Shown: positions 8,615-18,321, numbered from the stretch's first letter. The stretch is DNA of 64,000 nucleotides from Geomicrobium sp. JCM 19039 (GCF_000698145.1 NZ_BAXB01000008.1:97119-161118); one strand, 5' to 3'. Notes: a model not told the origin generated them from the letters alone. Program-made: numbers and translations.

Positions 8615-9531
8615 CACGGAACAATATTGCCCGCCGCACGATAGCATTCAAACCACTCTGAGCGAGTGAGATGAATGTTTGTGGCGTTAACCGCTTCTTG
8701 AAGGCGGTCGATTTGACGAGTCCCGGTTACGACTTGAATGTTGGCGGGATGGCGAACGATCCAAGCGTACGCAATCGTTGAAGGGGAGGTACTATATTTC
8801 TCCGCAAGGCGGTCGAGCACTTTATTAAGTTCTGGGAATCGCTTATCTCCGACAAACACGCCATCAAAGAAGCCAGTTTGTAGTGGGGACCAAGCTTGCA
8901 CCGTAATGTCATGAAGTCGGCAGTAATCCAGGATTGAACTGTCGCGGTTAACTGCCTGGTCATTGTGCATATTGAGTGTTATGCCTGCGTCAATCATCGG
9001 AGTGTGTGTGATGCTTAATTGCAACTGGTTAATGACAAGCTTTTGAGAAAGATGTTTTTGCAGCAGCTCGATTTGCATAGGAGTATGGTTGGATACACCG
9101 AAATAGCGAACCTTCCCACTTTGTTCCAGCGTATCAAATGCTGCGCCCACTTGCTCAGGCTCCACGAGGGGGTCAGGGCGGTGTAACAATAAGATATCCA
9201 AATAGTCTGTGTTTAACCTTGATAAAATGCCGTCAACCGCGCTTACAATATGTTCTTTAGAGAAATCAAAAAAACCACCGTTATCTTTTCGGATGCCACA
9301 CTTGCTCTGGAGAATGATTTCGTCGCGTTGCATCGTAGTCGCTTGAGAAAAAAGTCGTTCACATTCCCCATCTCCATAAATATCGGCGTGATCAAAAACA
9401 TTAATGCCCATCTCGAAGGCAGCCGAAGTAAGTCTTTCGACTTCTGCAGTGGATAACGTATTTATTCTCATGTTGCCCATAATGATGGAAGATGCTCGTA
9501 AGTCAGTGCCAGAAAGCTCAAAGTACTTCAT
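8614..9531 (-). CDS. Aldo/keto reductase (YdhF-like)
   Basis: 305 residues, starting at an ATG preceded by GGAGGGAAAACG. The AKR catalytic tetrad is visible: Asp and Tyr in FDHADIYGDG, Lys in LQSKCGIR and His in ILLLHRPDPL. NADPH-binding segments follow (VVTGTRQIDRLQEAV near the C-terminus). WSPLQTGFFDG and the DHADIYGDGECE pattern are closest to the YdhF/tas branch of cytosolic NADPH-dependent carbonyl reductases. The substrate is unknown. It is monocistronic and converges on the binding-protein gene. Confidence 0.88.
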   Translation of the reverse strand: MKYFELSGTDLRASSIIMGNMRINTLSTAEVERLTSAAFEMGINVFDHADIYGDGECERLFSQATTMQRDEIILQSKCGIRKDNGGFFDFSKEHIVSAVDGILSRLNTDYLDILLLHRPDPLVEPEQVGAAFDTLEQSGKVRYFGVSNHTPMQIELLQKHLSQKLVINQLQLSITHTPMIDAGITLNMHNDQAVNRDSSILDYCRLHDITVQAWSPLQTGFFDGVFVGDKRFPELNKVLDRLAEKYSTSPSTIAYAWIVRHPANIQVVTGTRQIDRLQEAVNATNIHLTRSEWFECYRAAGNIVP

Positions 9532-9683
9532 CGTTTTCCCTCCTCTATGACTTCAGTATGTACGGCTTGTCTAGCTTTGACAAGCTCCCTGATGAAGTCA
9601 CAACGAAGGAAGCATGAAGGAATGAGAGGTGTGTGATACATTCAAGAAAGAAAAGTGAACACGGATGATAAGGAGAGATGTTC

Positions 9684-10496
9684 ATGATCCAGCAAAGTGT
9701 TGATGGTGTAAGTTTTGCACTGAAAGAAGAACACAATTTTCGATGGTTAAAAAAACATGGCCGAGTGTTTAAGGTATGGGATGAGCAGGATTCTGGGAAT
9801 CTCTGTTTTGGGGTTGAACGAAACGGAGTGAGGCGATTTATAAAATATGCAGGGGCAAAGCCTTTGAAATTCATCGGAAATCCTGAAGATGCCGTTGCAA
9901 GGTTGGAAAAGGCAAAGCTTCGTTATGAATTTATGAAACATGCGAATCTTGTTCGACTCGTTCATCATGAAAAAGTCGGAGACGGATATATGTTGGAATT
10001 TGATTGGATTGAAGGCGTTAGCCTACGCAAATATTCTTTCGAAACGCTGCCTCTTCATGAACGCTTACACATGCTAACCAATATTTTCACCTTTCATGAA
10101 CATGTGGAAAAGAAGCAATTTGTCGCTGTTGATTTTTATGATGCAAGTATGATTTATGATGAATCGAGCCAGACACTAAAGGTATGCGATATCGATTTAT
10201 ATGAAAAGATCCCTTACACAAATGAAATGGATCGGCTGTGGGGTTCATCGCGATTTATGGCGCCGGAAGAATTCCAAATCGGTGAAGAGCTGGATGCAAG
10301 AACGAACGTGTATCGCATGGGAGCCACCGCTTTTGTTTTACTCGGAAAAGATCAGAGTTTAGCAGAGAGTCCAATTCATAAAGTGGCCAAAAGAGCGATG
10401 AGTAAACGGAAGGAAGATCGTTTTCAAACAGTAAAAGCGTTTCATGATATTTGGAAACAAGCCGTCGACGTAAGTATGGAAGTACGTGGCTATTAG
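9684..10496 (+). CDS. Serine/threonine protein kinase-like protein, degenerate catalytic loop
   Basis: 270 residues with the outline of a eukaryotic-type kinase and no membrane segment or sensor domain. A Lys in RRFIKYAG (about residue 54) could be the ATP-anchoring Lys. The usual HRDxKxxN loop reads VAVDFYDASMIYD, and DFG is replaced by CDIDLY. SSRFMAPEE is a good APE motif, and YRMGATAFVLLG matches helix F (DxxxxG). The Asp residues needed for catalysis may survive, but HRD and DFG are not canonical, so it may be a pseudokinase. The start at 9684 is set by AAGGAG eight bases upstream rather than the earlier ATG at 9678. Confidence 0.75.
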   Translation: MIQQSVDGVSFALKEEHNFRWLKKHGRVFKVWDEQDSGNLCFGVERNGVRRFIKYAGAKPLKFIGNPEDAVARLEKAKLRYEFMKHANLVRLVHHEKVGDGYMLEFDWIEGVSLRKYSFETLPLHERLHMLTNIFTFHEHVEKKQFVAVDFYDASMIYDESSQTLKVCDIDLYEKIPYTNEMDRLWGSSRFMAPEEFQIGEELDARTNVYRMGATAFVLLGKDQSLAESPIHKVAKRAMSKRKEDRFQTVKAFHDIWKQAVDVSMEVRGY

Positions 10497-10502
10497 GGGT
10501 GA

Positions 10503-10531
10503 GGACCGCACGGGTTATCAACGTGCGGTCC
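10503..10531. terminator. Hairpin between converging genes
   Basis: GGACCGCACG and CGTGCGGTCC form a 10-bp stem with a 9-base loop. There is no strong T tract on either side, so termination is likely but weaker than elsewhere in the window. Confidence 0.45.
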
Positions 10532-10541
10532 ATTGCGTTAT

Positions 10542-11102
10542 TCATCGAGTCATCCGACCGTTGAGTAAAAGTTGCTCTGGTTCACCAGTCGTGGCGTTAA
10601 GCGCAAATGTTTTCGTAAGTCCTCGATATTTGACTTCATATTCCCATAACGGCATATAGCTTAAAAATGAGTCTTCAATTAAATAATCAGGCTTTTTGTT
10701 CATATATTTTTTATTCACATGTGTTTTTACATTCGCAATGTAAGGCTCAATTTGTTTCGCTGACGATAATTTGGGAGGAATTTTCACACCGATGGCGCCA
10801 ATATATTCAAATGACGGGGCGACAGTATGAAGCTGATGATGTCCGGAAATGGCATCAATGAAAGCCGTAATCACTGTTATTTTTGGTGAAAAAGGCTTTC
10901 GTTCAGCGATAACTTGTAATTTCACGACCCATATTGGATAGAACACTTTCTGTTTTCTTTTCATGAATTGTTCCAGTTCATCGGTTGCCATTTTTACTTT
11001 AAAAGACTTGCGCACTTGTTTACGTAGAGTGTGCAACCGATCGGGTCCTTTTTGTTCCGTCCCATCACCAATGACGAGCAGCTCATAACGAGTGGGGATC
11101 AT
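10542..11102 (-). CDS. Conserved-looking protein of unknown function
   Basis: 186 residues from an ATG with AAGGAG upstream. It is basic and soluble, with no signal peptide or transmembrane helix. Segments such as YELLVIGDGTEQKGPDRLH, KKPDYLIEDSFLSYMPLWEY and LNATTGEPEQLLLNG suggest an alpha/beta protein with an apparently intact fold. It converges with the kinase-like gene and has no operon partner. I do not recognise the family. Confidence 0.6.
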   Translation of the reverse strand: MIPTRYELLVIGDGTEQKGPDRLHTLRKQVRKSFKVKMATDELEQFMKRKQKVFYPIWVVKLQVIAERKPFSPKITVITAFIDAISGHHQLHTVAPSFEYIGAIGVKIPPKLSSAKQIEPYIANVKTHVNKKYMNKKPDYLIEDSFLSYMPLWEYEVKYRGLTKTFALNATTGEPEQLLLNGRMTR

Positions 11103-11426
11103 AACGTGTCTCCTTCCTAGTTATGAAAAGCAAACATGGCCTCTTATTGCTCGGCATTGCGTGTGAAGACGAGCTACCATGAAGCATTTCATCTTATGTA
11201 CTAAATGTATATGTGCAATTGACGTCTTTAGAATTTAATGAGGAAATGCAGTGTTGAACGATAGGTGATGAGATTGGCATGTTGTTTAAGGGCGTTCAGT
11301 TGACGAGACAACTTGAGAAAGTTACGATAATTTCTGTATGAATATTCAGAAACAGAAAAGGTTTTCCCGTTGTTTTTCATAATATATAGCACAATATATT
11401 GAAATGAACTAAAGGAGAGATGATGA
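11103..11426. other. Intergenic region without a recognisable gene
   Basis: 324 bp between divergent genes. AT-rich sequence near 11380-11400 (ATATATAGCACAATATATTG) could hold the promoter and an operator of the downstream sugar-isomerase operon. I see no other feature. Confidence 0.4.
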
Positions 11427-12340
11427 ATGAAGGTTGGTTTGAGTTCTTACAGTGTACTAGAAGCGTTGAATGATGGAAGGTTAACGATTGTAGAAGCCAT
11501 TTCGTGGGTCAAGGAGAATGGTGGATCGCACTTAGAGCTTGTCCCGTATGGCTATTCGGTTGTGGATAACTATGCACTTGCTGATGAGATTAAAGAGCGG
11601 GCACAAGCCGAGGAGATTGAATTGTCTGGTTATTGTATGCCTGCGAACTTTATCCAGCCGACAAGAGAGGCGTTTGAAGAAGAAGTAGAACGAATTAAAA
11701 AGCATGTAGACGTGGCGCACTATATGGCATTACTCTCCTTCGTCATGACGTTACAGCTTTTCGTTTGGAATCAGAGCAGATGACCATTCACTACTTTGAT
11801 GACCATTTTGATGAGATGGTGGAAGGTAGCCAAGCGATTGCTGATTATGCAAAGGGATTGGGGATGACAACAACCATTGAAAATCATGGGTTTAATGTGC
11901 AATCGAGTGACCGTGTTCAACGGATTTTGCGTGCTGTGGACCGTGACAATTTCAAAACGACACTCGATATCGGTAATTTCCTATGCGCAGATGAAGACCC
12001 ACTCGTCGGTATTCGCAAAAATCTAAATCAAGCAGCAACAGTCCATTTCAAAGACTTTTATGTACGTCCTTACTATGAGAATCCAGGAAGCGGAAAGTGG
12101 TTCCGTACGTCCAATGACAATTATTTGCGAGGCGCGATTGTTGGACACGGAGAACTTCCAATTCGTGAGGTGATCCGACTTTTAAAAGCGGATGGGTTTG
12201 ATGGAAATATCGTCGTTGAATTTGAAGGGATGGAAGATTGTCTAATCGGTTCGAAGATCGGAATGGAGAATACGCGTCGCCTATGGGAAGAAGTCAAGGC
12301 GGACAGTTGGAAAGTAGGATTGGAAGAGGTGAAAAACTAA
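11427..12340 (+). pseudogene. Sugar phosphate isomerase/epimerase-like TIM-barrel protein, frameshifted
   Basis: ATG follows AAAGGAGAGATGATGA. The protein starts MKVGLSSYSVLEALNDG and resembles the xylose isomerase-like AP-endonuclease-2 superfamily. At about 11728 the frame slips: the written frame ends at 11783, while the correct continuation (ITLLRHDVTAFRLESEQ) runs in the other frame to 12340 with TTIENHGFN, TLDIGNFLC and VEFEGMED, which carry the expected metal-binding Glu, Asp and His. Restored length is about 304 residues. It is followed one base later by an Idh/MocA oxidoreductase, the usual pairing for inositol- or sugar-catabolic modules. A single-base sequencing error is possible. 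Confidence 0.82.
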
Positions 12341-12341
12341 A

Positions 12342-13364
12342 ATGTTAAATGTTGTTGTGATTGGGTTAGGTACGATTTCGGAGATGCACGTAAGCGCTTA
12401 TGAGCAAAATCCGAACGTTCATCTGTACGGTGTGTGTGATGTGAATGAGGAGCGGGCAGAGCGGGTAGCTGATGAATATTCAGTGAAGCACGTATTCACT
12501 GATGCAGGCGATGTGTTTAATGATGCGAACGTGCAGGCAGTAAGTATTTGCACGTGGAACAAAACACATGCACAACTTGCGATTCAAGCGTTAGAAGCTG
12601 GGTTAAATGTACTCGTCGAAAAACCACTCGCAATGAGCGTGGAGGAGGCCGAGCAAATTCAAGAAGCTGAGCGCACATCAAAAGCGATGCTTCAAGTCGG
12701 TTACGTACGGCGCTTCAGCTCCAATGCACAAGTGCTCAAGCAATTTATAGATCGTGGGGATTTAGGAGAGGTGTATTACGCAAAAGCATCGTACATTCGT
12801 AGAGTTGGAAATCCTGGAGGCTGGTTTGCCGATCGTGAGCTGTCAGGTGGTGGCCCACTCATTGATCTCGGTGTACATCTCATTGACCTTTGTTGGTATA
12901 TGATGGACCGGCCGGCAGTGCAATCAGTCGCAGGTCATAGTTATCACCGTTTAGGAAATCGAAGCAACATTAAGAACCTATCTTTCTATAAAGCAGCCGA
13001 CTACGAAAGTGCGAAGAATAGTGTAGAAGATTTAGCAAATGGGTTGGTCACGTTTAAGAACGGGGCTTCAATGCAGTTTGATGTTTCCTATTCTTTGCAT
13101 GCAAAAGAAGACGAAGTGCATATAAAGCTGTATGGGACGAAAGGTGGGGCAGAGTTGGAACCTGAACTCATCATTGTGACTGAAAGTGAAAATACGATCT
13201 TGAATATCCAGCCACAAATGGACCATCCGAACTTTCATTTCCAAAGCGCATTTCAAAATCAAATTGATGGTTTTGTATCAGCGGTACTCAATGAGGAAGT
13301 GTCCCCTGCACCTGTAGAGGATGGTATTGAATTGCTAAAAATTATCGAAAAGATTTATGAATAA
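12342..13364 (+). CDS. Gfo/Idh/MocA-family NAD(P)-dependent oxidoreductase
   Basis: 340 residues. The N-terminal Rossmann fold has VVIGLGTISEMHVSAY. The conserved VEKPLAMSVEEAE carries the catalytic-region EKP motif, and the C-terminal alpha/beta domain contains GGGPLIDLGVHLIDLCWYM with the catalytic Asp and His. It oxidises a sugar, inositol or sugar-derived alcohol; the substrate is not assignable. The ATG lies one base after the TAA of the TIM-barrel gene, and GAGGTG precedes it, so the two are co-translated. A copy of the interspersed repeat begins six bases after the stop. Confidence 0.88.
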   Translation: MLNVVVIGLGTISEMHVSAYEQNPNVHLYGVCDVNEERAERVADEYSVKHVFTDAGDVFNDANVQAVSICTWNKTHAQLAIQALEAGLNVLVEKPLAMSVEEAEQIQEAERTSKAMLQVGYVRRFSSNAQVLKQFIDRGDLGEVYYAKASYIRRVGNPGGWFADRELSGGGPLIDLGVHLIDLCWYMMDRPAVQSVAGHSYHRLGNRSNIKNLSFYKAADYESAKNSVEDLANGLVTFKNGASMQFDVSYSLHAKEDEVHIKLYGTKGGAELEPELIIVTESENTILNIQPQMDHPNFHFQSAFQNQIDGFVSAVLNEEVSPAPVEDGIELLKIIEKIYE

Positions 13365-13369
13365 GCTGT

Positions 13370-13885
13370 CTATATAGAATGAACTTAACATTTTCCTGAT
13401 TGCACAGTTTGTTGTTGCTTTCCACTGCAGGCGGTTGCTTACACTCCAGAGCACAAGGGCGACATCGGTTCACGTTTATGCCTCCTGGCTACGGTCGGTG
13501 TGTGGAAAGAAGTCCAAATGCCCCATATATCCATATTTGTGACATTCGAGAAAGAAAAATCATGATTTTACACGTGAATGCGCACATAAACGGTGTCAAC
13601 TGTCACAAATATTGCAATTTGTGACAGTTGCGTGCCGAAAGTGCCCGGTTTGAGGCTGGATTGTCACATACGTGACCGGCCATCACATGCTTGTGCCAGG
13701 TGGTGAGCCTCGGTCACGACTTTTTGCCCTTCGGCAAACGTTTTTTCGTGTTGCCCGCAACCCTTATAGTGACGAACAACGACCGGCAACGAGATGAATT
13801 TCAACAGACAATATGCAAACACTCTCCCGCAAAGACCCATCTTGGTCATCCGATTCAATGAATTTCTTTAGTTCAACTTATATAG
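13370..13885 (-). repeat. Interspersed MITE-like element, copy B (516 bp)
   Basis: This is the reverse complement of the elements at 56283 and 63662. The ends are CTATATAGAATGAACTTAAC (left) and AGTTCAACTTATATAG (right), the terminal inverted repeats. Shared blocks include CTTTCCACTGCAG, GACATCGG, GTGTGGAAAGAAGTCC, AAATGCCCCATATAT, CCCTTCGGCAAACG and GTGACGAACAACGACCGG. The core holds a near-perfect palindrome, CAACTGTCAC...GTGACAGTTG, at about 13597-13630. Its outer boundary is just after a stop codon and the other end precedes a terminator, so it sits cleanly between genes. No ORF is conserved between copies. Confidence 0.85.
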
Positions 13886-13932
13886 GAGAGAAACTTTCTT
13901 TCCCTCCAACAACAAGTGGTTCAGCAATAAAG

Positions 13933-13973
13933 AGGCTCTTACTAGGCGATGAATCGCCTAGTAAGAGCCTTTT
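13933..13973. terminator. Strong intrinsic terminator
   Basis: Arms of 18 bp (AGGCTCTTACTAGGCGAT and its complement) with a two-base loop, ending in TTTT on the plus side and flanked by A-rich sequence on the other. It terminates the alkaline phosphatase gene. Confidence 0.85.
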
Positions 13974-13979
13974 AGTTCA

Positions 13980-15635
13980 TCAAGGGTTAATGTTTAGTTT
14001 GCCATCGGCAATTTCACTATGAGTGTTGCCTTCACTGTCGATTACCGTTACCTCAATTTCAGCTTCACTCGCTTGAAGGTTCGAGGTTGCGGTCCAATAA
14101 GCTGTGTACACGCCCGGTTCAGTTTCAGTAACTGGAAGTTCTGTCGGAGCATTGGGAACGTTTACGAGAGGCGCGCGAATAGAGAACGATGCATCTAATC
14201 CTGACTCGCTTTCAAATTGTATGCGGACGGATTCACCACTTTGTAAGGTCACATCTTCTGTCGGCTCAAGGTTGTGAATTGAGATGTCGCCATCTTCTTT
14301 ATCAGCGTGAAGGGCATCAATCATCATTTTAGGTATCTCGGTATTGTCCAATGTAGCACGGTATTGCTCCTCGGTAGGGCCGTACGCATATACAGGAACG
14401 TCTACAGCGGTATGACCGGTTGTTGTCCAGCCTACTAATGCACGGTCGCTAATGACACGGGCAATCCCTTCTTCTACAGTTTCAGCATCTTCGAGAATGC
14501 AATCGGCTTCTTCGTCAGTAAGGTCATCAATACCTGCATAAGCCTGAAGCACATCCTCTAAGTTCTCGTTGTCATCGCCGAGTTGTTCGGCCATGTAATC
14601 AATTGAGCGGGTGACGTTTTTAAGCACGTCACGCTCAAAGCCATATTCTCCGTCCAACCCTAAAGACAGGCCTCCTGTGCCGTGATCAGCTGTAATGACA
14701 ACGAGGGTATTTGGTTCGGATTTTGCATAGTCTAAAGCAACCTCAATCGCTTCATCGAAAGCAATCGTATCGGTCATCATTTCTGCAGGGAAATTATCAT
14801 GACCCGCATGGTCAATTCTTCCACCTTCAACCATTAAAAAGAAACCGTCATCGTCTTTGCTCAATTGTTCAATGGCTGTATTTGTCATTTCTGCGAGCGA
14901 AGGTTGGTTTGTCGTTTCTCGGTCTAGTTCATACGCCATATGAGAGGAGCTGAATAACCCTAATAGCTTGTCACCTTCTGTTTGCAGTAGTTCATCACGA
15001 TCGTAAAGTAGCTCGTATCCTGCATCCTCAGCTTCTTCGATTAAGTCCCGTCCATCATCTCGTTCTTCAGCATCAAAGTGTTCAATTCCGCCACCAAGTA
15101 ACACGTCAACGTCATAATCTAGCATTTGCGTGGCAATCTCATCTTCCATGCCTCGATCTTCGACGTGAGACGCGAATGACGCAGGTGTTGCATGAGTAAT
15201 GCGTGTTGTGGATACGAGACCAGTACTCATCCCAAGATCTTGAGCAAAGCTTGTTATTGGTTTGACAGGTTCATAGACGCCTTCTTCATTCGGTACCATC
15301 CCAACCACGTCATTGTCGGTTTTGTGACCACTGGAAAGAGCGGTTCCTGCAGCTGCTGAATCAGTGACGATGTTGTCCAAGGAATGTGTACGTGCATAAC
15401 CGATGGAGGAAAACGTATCCATCGTGAGCGTTCCATAGTCATAGCCTTCTCCTAAGAAGTACGCAGCGGATGACACTTGCTGAGGTCCCATCCCATCACC
15501 AATTAAATAGATGATGTTTTCAACATTCGGGCCGTTTGCTTCTTCATTCGATGGGTTTACAGACGCAACGGTTGTTCCAACTGCTAGTGGAACGATCGTA
15601 CCGATACTGATGATGGTTTTTAACGATGATCTCAA
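13980..15635 (-). CDS. Alkaline phosphatase (PhoA family), secreted
   Basis: 551 residues. The start is taken as TTG at 15633-15635, because AGAGGTG sits just upstream; the GTG at 15644 overlaps that ribosome site. An N-terminal signal peptide (SSLKTIISIGTIVPLAVGTT) leads into a mature acidic enzyme. Metal and catalytic residues are visible: Asp in IIYLIGDGMG (47), nucleophile Ser in VTDSAAAGTAL (93), His residues in GRIDHAGHDN and TADHGTGG, and the last zinc ligand in TTGHTAVDVPV. The C-terminal 110 residues form an extra beta-rich domain beyond the usual fold. Upstream, TTAATT, TTAATT and TTAACA at 15686-15706 (minus strand) loosely resemble PhoP boxes, suggesting phosphate-starvation control. 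Confidence 0.93.
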   Translation of the reverse strand: MRSSLKTIISIGTIVPLAVGTTVASVNPSNEEANGPNVENIIYLIGDGMGPQQVSSAAYFLGEGYDYGTLTMDTFSSIGYARTHSLDNIVTDSAAAGTALSSGHKTDNDVVGMVPNEEGVYEPVKPITSFAQDLGMSTGLVSTTRITHATPASFASHVEDRGMEDEIATQMLDYDVDVLLGGGIEHFDAEERDDGRDLIEEAEDAGYELLYDRDELLQTEGDKLLGLFSSSHMAYELDRETTNQPSLAEMTNTAIEQLSKDDDGFFLMVEGGRIDHAGHDNFPAEMMTDTIAFDEAIEVALDYAKSEPNTLVVITADHGTGGLSLGLDGEYGFERDVLKNVTRSIDYMAEQLGDDNENLEDVLQAYAGIDDLTDEEADCILEDAETVEEGIARVISDRALVGWTTTGHTAVDVPVYAYGPTEEQYRATLDNTEIPKMMIDALHADKEDGDISIHNLEPTEDVTLQSGESVRIQFESESGLDASFSIRAPLVNVPNAPTELPVTETEPGVYTAYWTATSNLQASEAEIEVTVIDSEGNTHSEIADGKLNINP

Positions 15636-15738
15636 TGTAAACACCTCTTTTTGTCAGTATGATTCCTAACGTATCATTTAAGAAGTGTTAAATTAACGAA
15701 AATTAAGAAAAATAATTCTAAAATCCGCAAAAATAGCC

Positions 15739-15921
15739 TTAATCCCTACGTTTGAAACGAGATCCAACATACCCGACGATGAGCAGTAGGATAGAAGTCC
15801 ACGCATAATCGCGGAGAAACTGAGACCCTGGAAATTCTAGAAATGTTGAAACGAACCGTCCGAAAAGGGCAAGCAGTCCAACAAGTAGCATCACATCAAA
15901 TAATATTCGGACGGTCTTCAT
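15739..15921 (-). CDS. Small two-helix membrane protein, unknown function
   Basis: 60 residues from the ATG at 15919-15921, preceded by GAGGGAGAAG; the frame is open further upstream but overlaps the next gene. Two hydrophobic helices (LFDVMLLVGLLALFGRFV and YAWTSILLLIVGYVG) are joined by a short loop, with a basic tail SRFKRRD. It lies just downstream of the fusB-like gene and may be co-transcribed. The family is not recognised. Confidence 0.6.
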   Translation of the reverse strand: MKTVRILFDVMLLVGLLALFGRFVSTFLEFPGSQFLRDYAWTSILLLIVGYVGSRFKRRD

Positions 15922-15947
15922 GAAATCTTCTCCCTCAAGTCGTTGAT

Positions 15948-16583
15948 TTAAGTCAGTCGATGGAAAAATTCGTGCAAGCGATCTAAAGATGTCATGCGTT
16001 CGTTGCACTCGACGGTGTCGACGCAAATGTAATTGCCTTTTTTCGTGTACATATCACGGTTTCCTTGATGGTTTTTGCGCGATGTAAACAGTCGCTGAGG
16101 TCCGTGATGATTACAAAGAGCGCAAACTCCATGGACTGTGCGCGGGAGGAATGTCCCTTCGATACCGATGTGTTTCTGGTCAGGGTATGCGACAATGTAG
16201 CGTTTCTGGATGCCTGGGTCTTCCCAGCTGAAGTGAGAAATACGTGTGAGTTCGGTTTGTTGAACTGGGGCGTTCTTCACTTTAGCTTTAGGAAATAATG
16301 TGTGAAGAATCTGTTCAGTGACGCGCGGAAAAGGAATTAAATACTTATGTAAAGATGACAGGTAAATGGCTGCGGTTTCTTCATCAATTACATTGTTAAT
16401 CAAAGACAAATGAGAGATTTGCTCATCACTAAGGTGTATAAATGTGTCTTGAATCTTATCAATCGCAAGTGATTGGACGGCATGTTTGACGTCCGTATCC
16501 AGAACCGTTTTGTGTGTATGCACAACGGTCCGCGCTTGTTCTCGTATATAGTTATATTGGTCATTGCGAATGAATGGGATCAT
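15948..16583 (-). CDS. FusB/FusC-family EF-G-binding protein
   Basis: 211 residues, the usual size for FusB (about 213). The N-terminal half is helical. The C-terminal treble-clef zinc finger is complete: VCALCNHHG supplies CxxC, and ICVDTVECNERM supplies the second Cys pair. Family members bind elongation factor G, promote its release from stalled ribosomes and can confer fusidic-acid tolerance. Chromosomal homologues are common in bacilli and are not necessarily resistance genes. ATG at 16583 follows GGAAGGAGCC. It is divergent from the amino-acid permease. Confidence 0.85.
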   Translation of the reverse strand: MIPFIRNDQYNYIREQARTVVHTHKTVLDTDVKHAVQSLAIDKIQDTFIHLSDEQISHLSLINNVIDEETAAIYLSSLHKYLIPFPRVTEQILHTLFPKAKVKNAPVQQTELTRISHFSWEDPGIQKRYIVAYPDQKHIGIEGTFLPRTVHGVCALCNHHGPQRLFTSRKNHQGNRDMYTKKGNYICVDTVECNERMTSLDRLHEFFHRLT

Positions 16584-16704
16584 CGTGTGGCTCCTTCCGA
16601 ACGAGCAGAAAACTGTACCCTTGAGTATATAGGAAGGAAGATTTCATGTACAAGCATATAAATTTTCATATTATTATGTATAATGCAGGAAAGGAGGCGA
16701 GCGA

Positions 16705-18108
16705 ATGTCTGAAAAGAGGCAACTGAAAAAAGTATTGAACCGCACGGACGCTCTCGTTCTATCATTAGGAGCCATGATCGGTTGGGGATGGGTCGTTCTT
16801 TCTGGAGGTTGGGTGACAGATGCCGGTGTTGTAGGTGCAGGTCTAGCGTTCCTTGTCGGTGGCGCCCTAGTGTTAGTTGTTGGTCTGACGTATTCAGAAC
16901 TTGCATCTGCGATGCCAAAGGTCGGAGGCGAACATTCATACGCCCTTCGTGGCATCGGACCCCGAGGGTCGTTTATCGCTTCTTGGGCGATAGCGCTTGG
17001 GTATGTGAGTGTCGTGGCTTTTGAAGCGGTTGCTCTTCCGAACGTCGTAGAATACATTTTCCCGAATTATAAAGTAGGTTATATGTATACGATCACAGGC
17101 TATGATGTGTATGCGACTTGGGTGCTCGTCGGAATTGCCGGGTCTGTATTTATCGCTTGGATTAATTATGTCGGGATCAAATTCGCTTCGTTTGTACAAA
17201 TGGTTCTGACGTTAATGATTATTCTCGTCGGTTTAATGCTCATTTTTGGAAGTGCAGCCAATGGCAGTATCGCCAATGCCGATCCGCTATGGGTGACAAG
17301 CACCGCGGGCCTTCTCACGGTTATGATTGCGACCCCCTTTCTGTTCGTCGGGTTTGATGTCATACCCCAAGCAGCTGAAGAAATGAACATTAAGCCGCGT
17401 TCCATCGGTAAGCTTCTTATTATTTCTGTATTTTGTGCGATCCTTTTTTACTTAGCAGTAATCTTTGCGGTCGGTTTTGGACTTGGGCCCGAAGACCGGG
17501 AATTGTCGATACTGCCGACAGCAGATGCAATGGCAAATGTGTTTGGTGCCGACGTGTTCGGTCACATCCTTGTTCTTGGGGGAATTGCCGGAATCTTAAC
17601 GAGTTGGAATGCGTTTATAATTGGAGGAAGTCGCGTCATTTTTGCGATGGCGGATACGAAGATGCTGCCCGCTTGGTTTGGCAAAGTTCATCCGAAACAC
17701 GGGACACCGTCCAATGCAATTATTTTTATCGGTGGGTTGTCCGTTGTGAGTCCGTTTTTTGGTGATCCGATGCTCGGTTGGCTCGTTGATGCGGGTGGAC
17801 TGACGATTGTCGTTGCTTACTTAATGGTTGCCGTTTCATTTATTATGCTACGTCGCCGTTTACCGGAAATGGATCGACCATTTCGGGCAGGAAGAAGCGT
17901 GTGGATTGGCTGGCTTGCGCTTTTGATGAGTGTGTTCTTCTTCGTGCAATATATGCCAGGAATGCCTGCTGGGCTTGGAATTCAAGAGTGGATGATCCTC
18001 GGTGGGTGGTGGATCATTGGCGCATACTTTGCCATCACACGATACGAAACGTACAAAACCGTTACGTATGAAAAAGATGTCGATATTGATGAAAAAAGCG
18101 CAGTGTAA
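16705..18108 (+). CDS. APC-superfamily amino-acid permease
   Basis: 467 residues, 12 predicted transmembrane helices. The first helix has SLGAMIGWGWVVLSGGW (the unwound GxG substrate site of APC transporters), followed by ALVLVVGLTYSELASAMPKVGG, the conserved APC signature, and HSYALRGIGPRGSFIASW. ATG at 16705 is preceded by AAAGGAGGCG. It probably imports an amino acid or amine by H+ or Na+ coupling; the substrate is unknown. It is monocistronic with no neighbouring metabolic gene. A truncated repeat end lies about 210 bp downstream. Confidence 0.9.
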   Translation: MSEKRQLKKVLNRTDALVLSLGAMIGWGWVVLSGGWVTDAGVVGAGLAFLVGGALVLVVGLTYSELASAMPKVGGEHSYALRGIGPRGSFIASWAIALGYVSVVAFEAVALPNVVEYIFPNYKVGYMYTITGYDVYATWVLVGIAGSVFIAWINYVGIKFASFVQMVLTLMIILVGLMLIFGSAANGSIANADPLWVTSTAGLLTVMIATPFLFVGFDVIPQAAEEMNIKPRSIGKLLIISVFCAILFYLAVIFAVGFGLGPEDRELSILPTADAMANVFGADVFGHILVLGGIAGILTSWNAFIIGGSRVIFAMADTKMLPAWFGKVHPKHGTPSNAIIFIGGLSVVSPFFGDPMLGWLVDAGGLTIVVAYLMVAVSFIMLRRRLPEMDRPFRAGRSVWIGWLALLMSVFFFVQYMPGMPAGLGIQEWMILGGWWIIGAYFAITRYETYKTVTYEKDVDIDEKSAV

Positions 18109-18321
18109 CGCACGATTTTGCGGGAGAGGGGGTGTGCTCTGGAAATAAAATTTATTCAAACCGTCACGCTCACTTCCGCAATGAGCTGAGTGAGTTATAC
18201 TAGCGGGAACTCACGATGCTAAAAGTATATGAAGAAATTTGTATTTGCTCACCTAAACGTCTAGTCGGATAACATTTGGATATTTTTAGGAGATCGGCGA
18301 TCTGGATCACCCCCGAAACGA

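Noticed and set aside
13400..13858. ORFs of 64-74 codons inside repeat copy B
   Set aside because: They are not conserved in copies D, E or F, which carry stops and shifts at the aligned positions.
15636..15644. GTG start of the alkaline phosphatase
   Set aside because: It overlaps the AGAGGTG ribosome site. TTG at 15635 is correctly spaced and starts a normal signal peptide.
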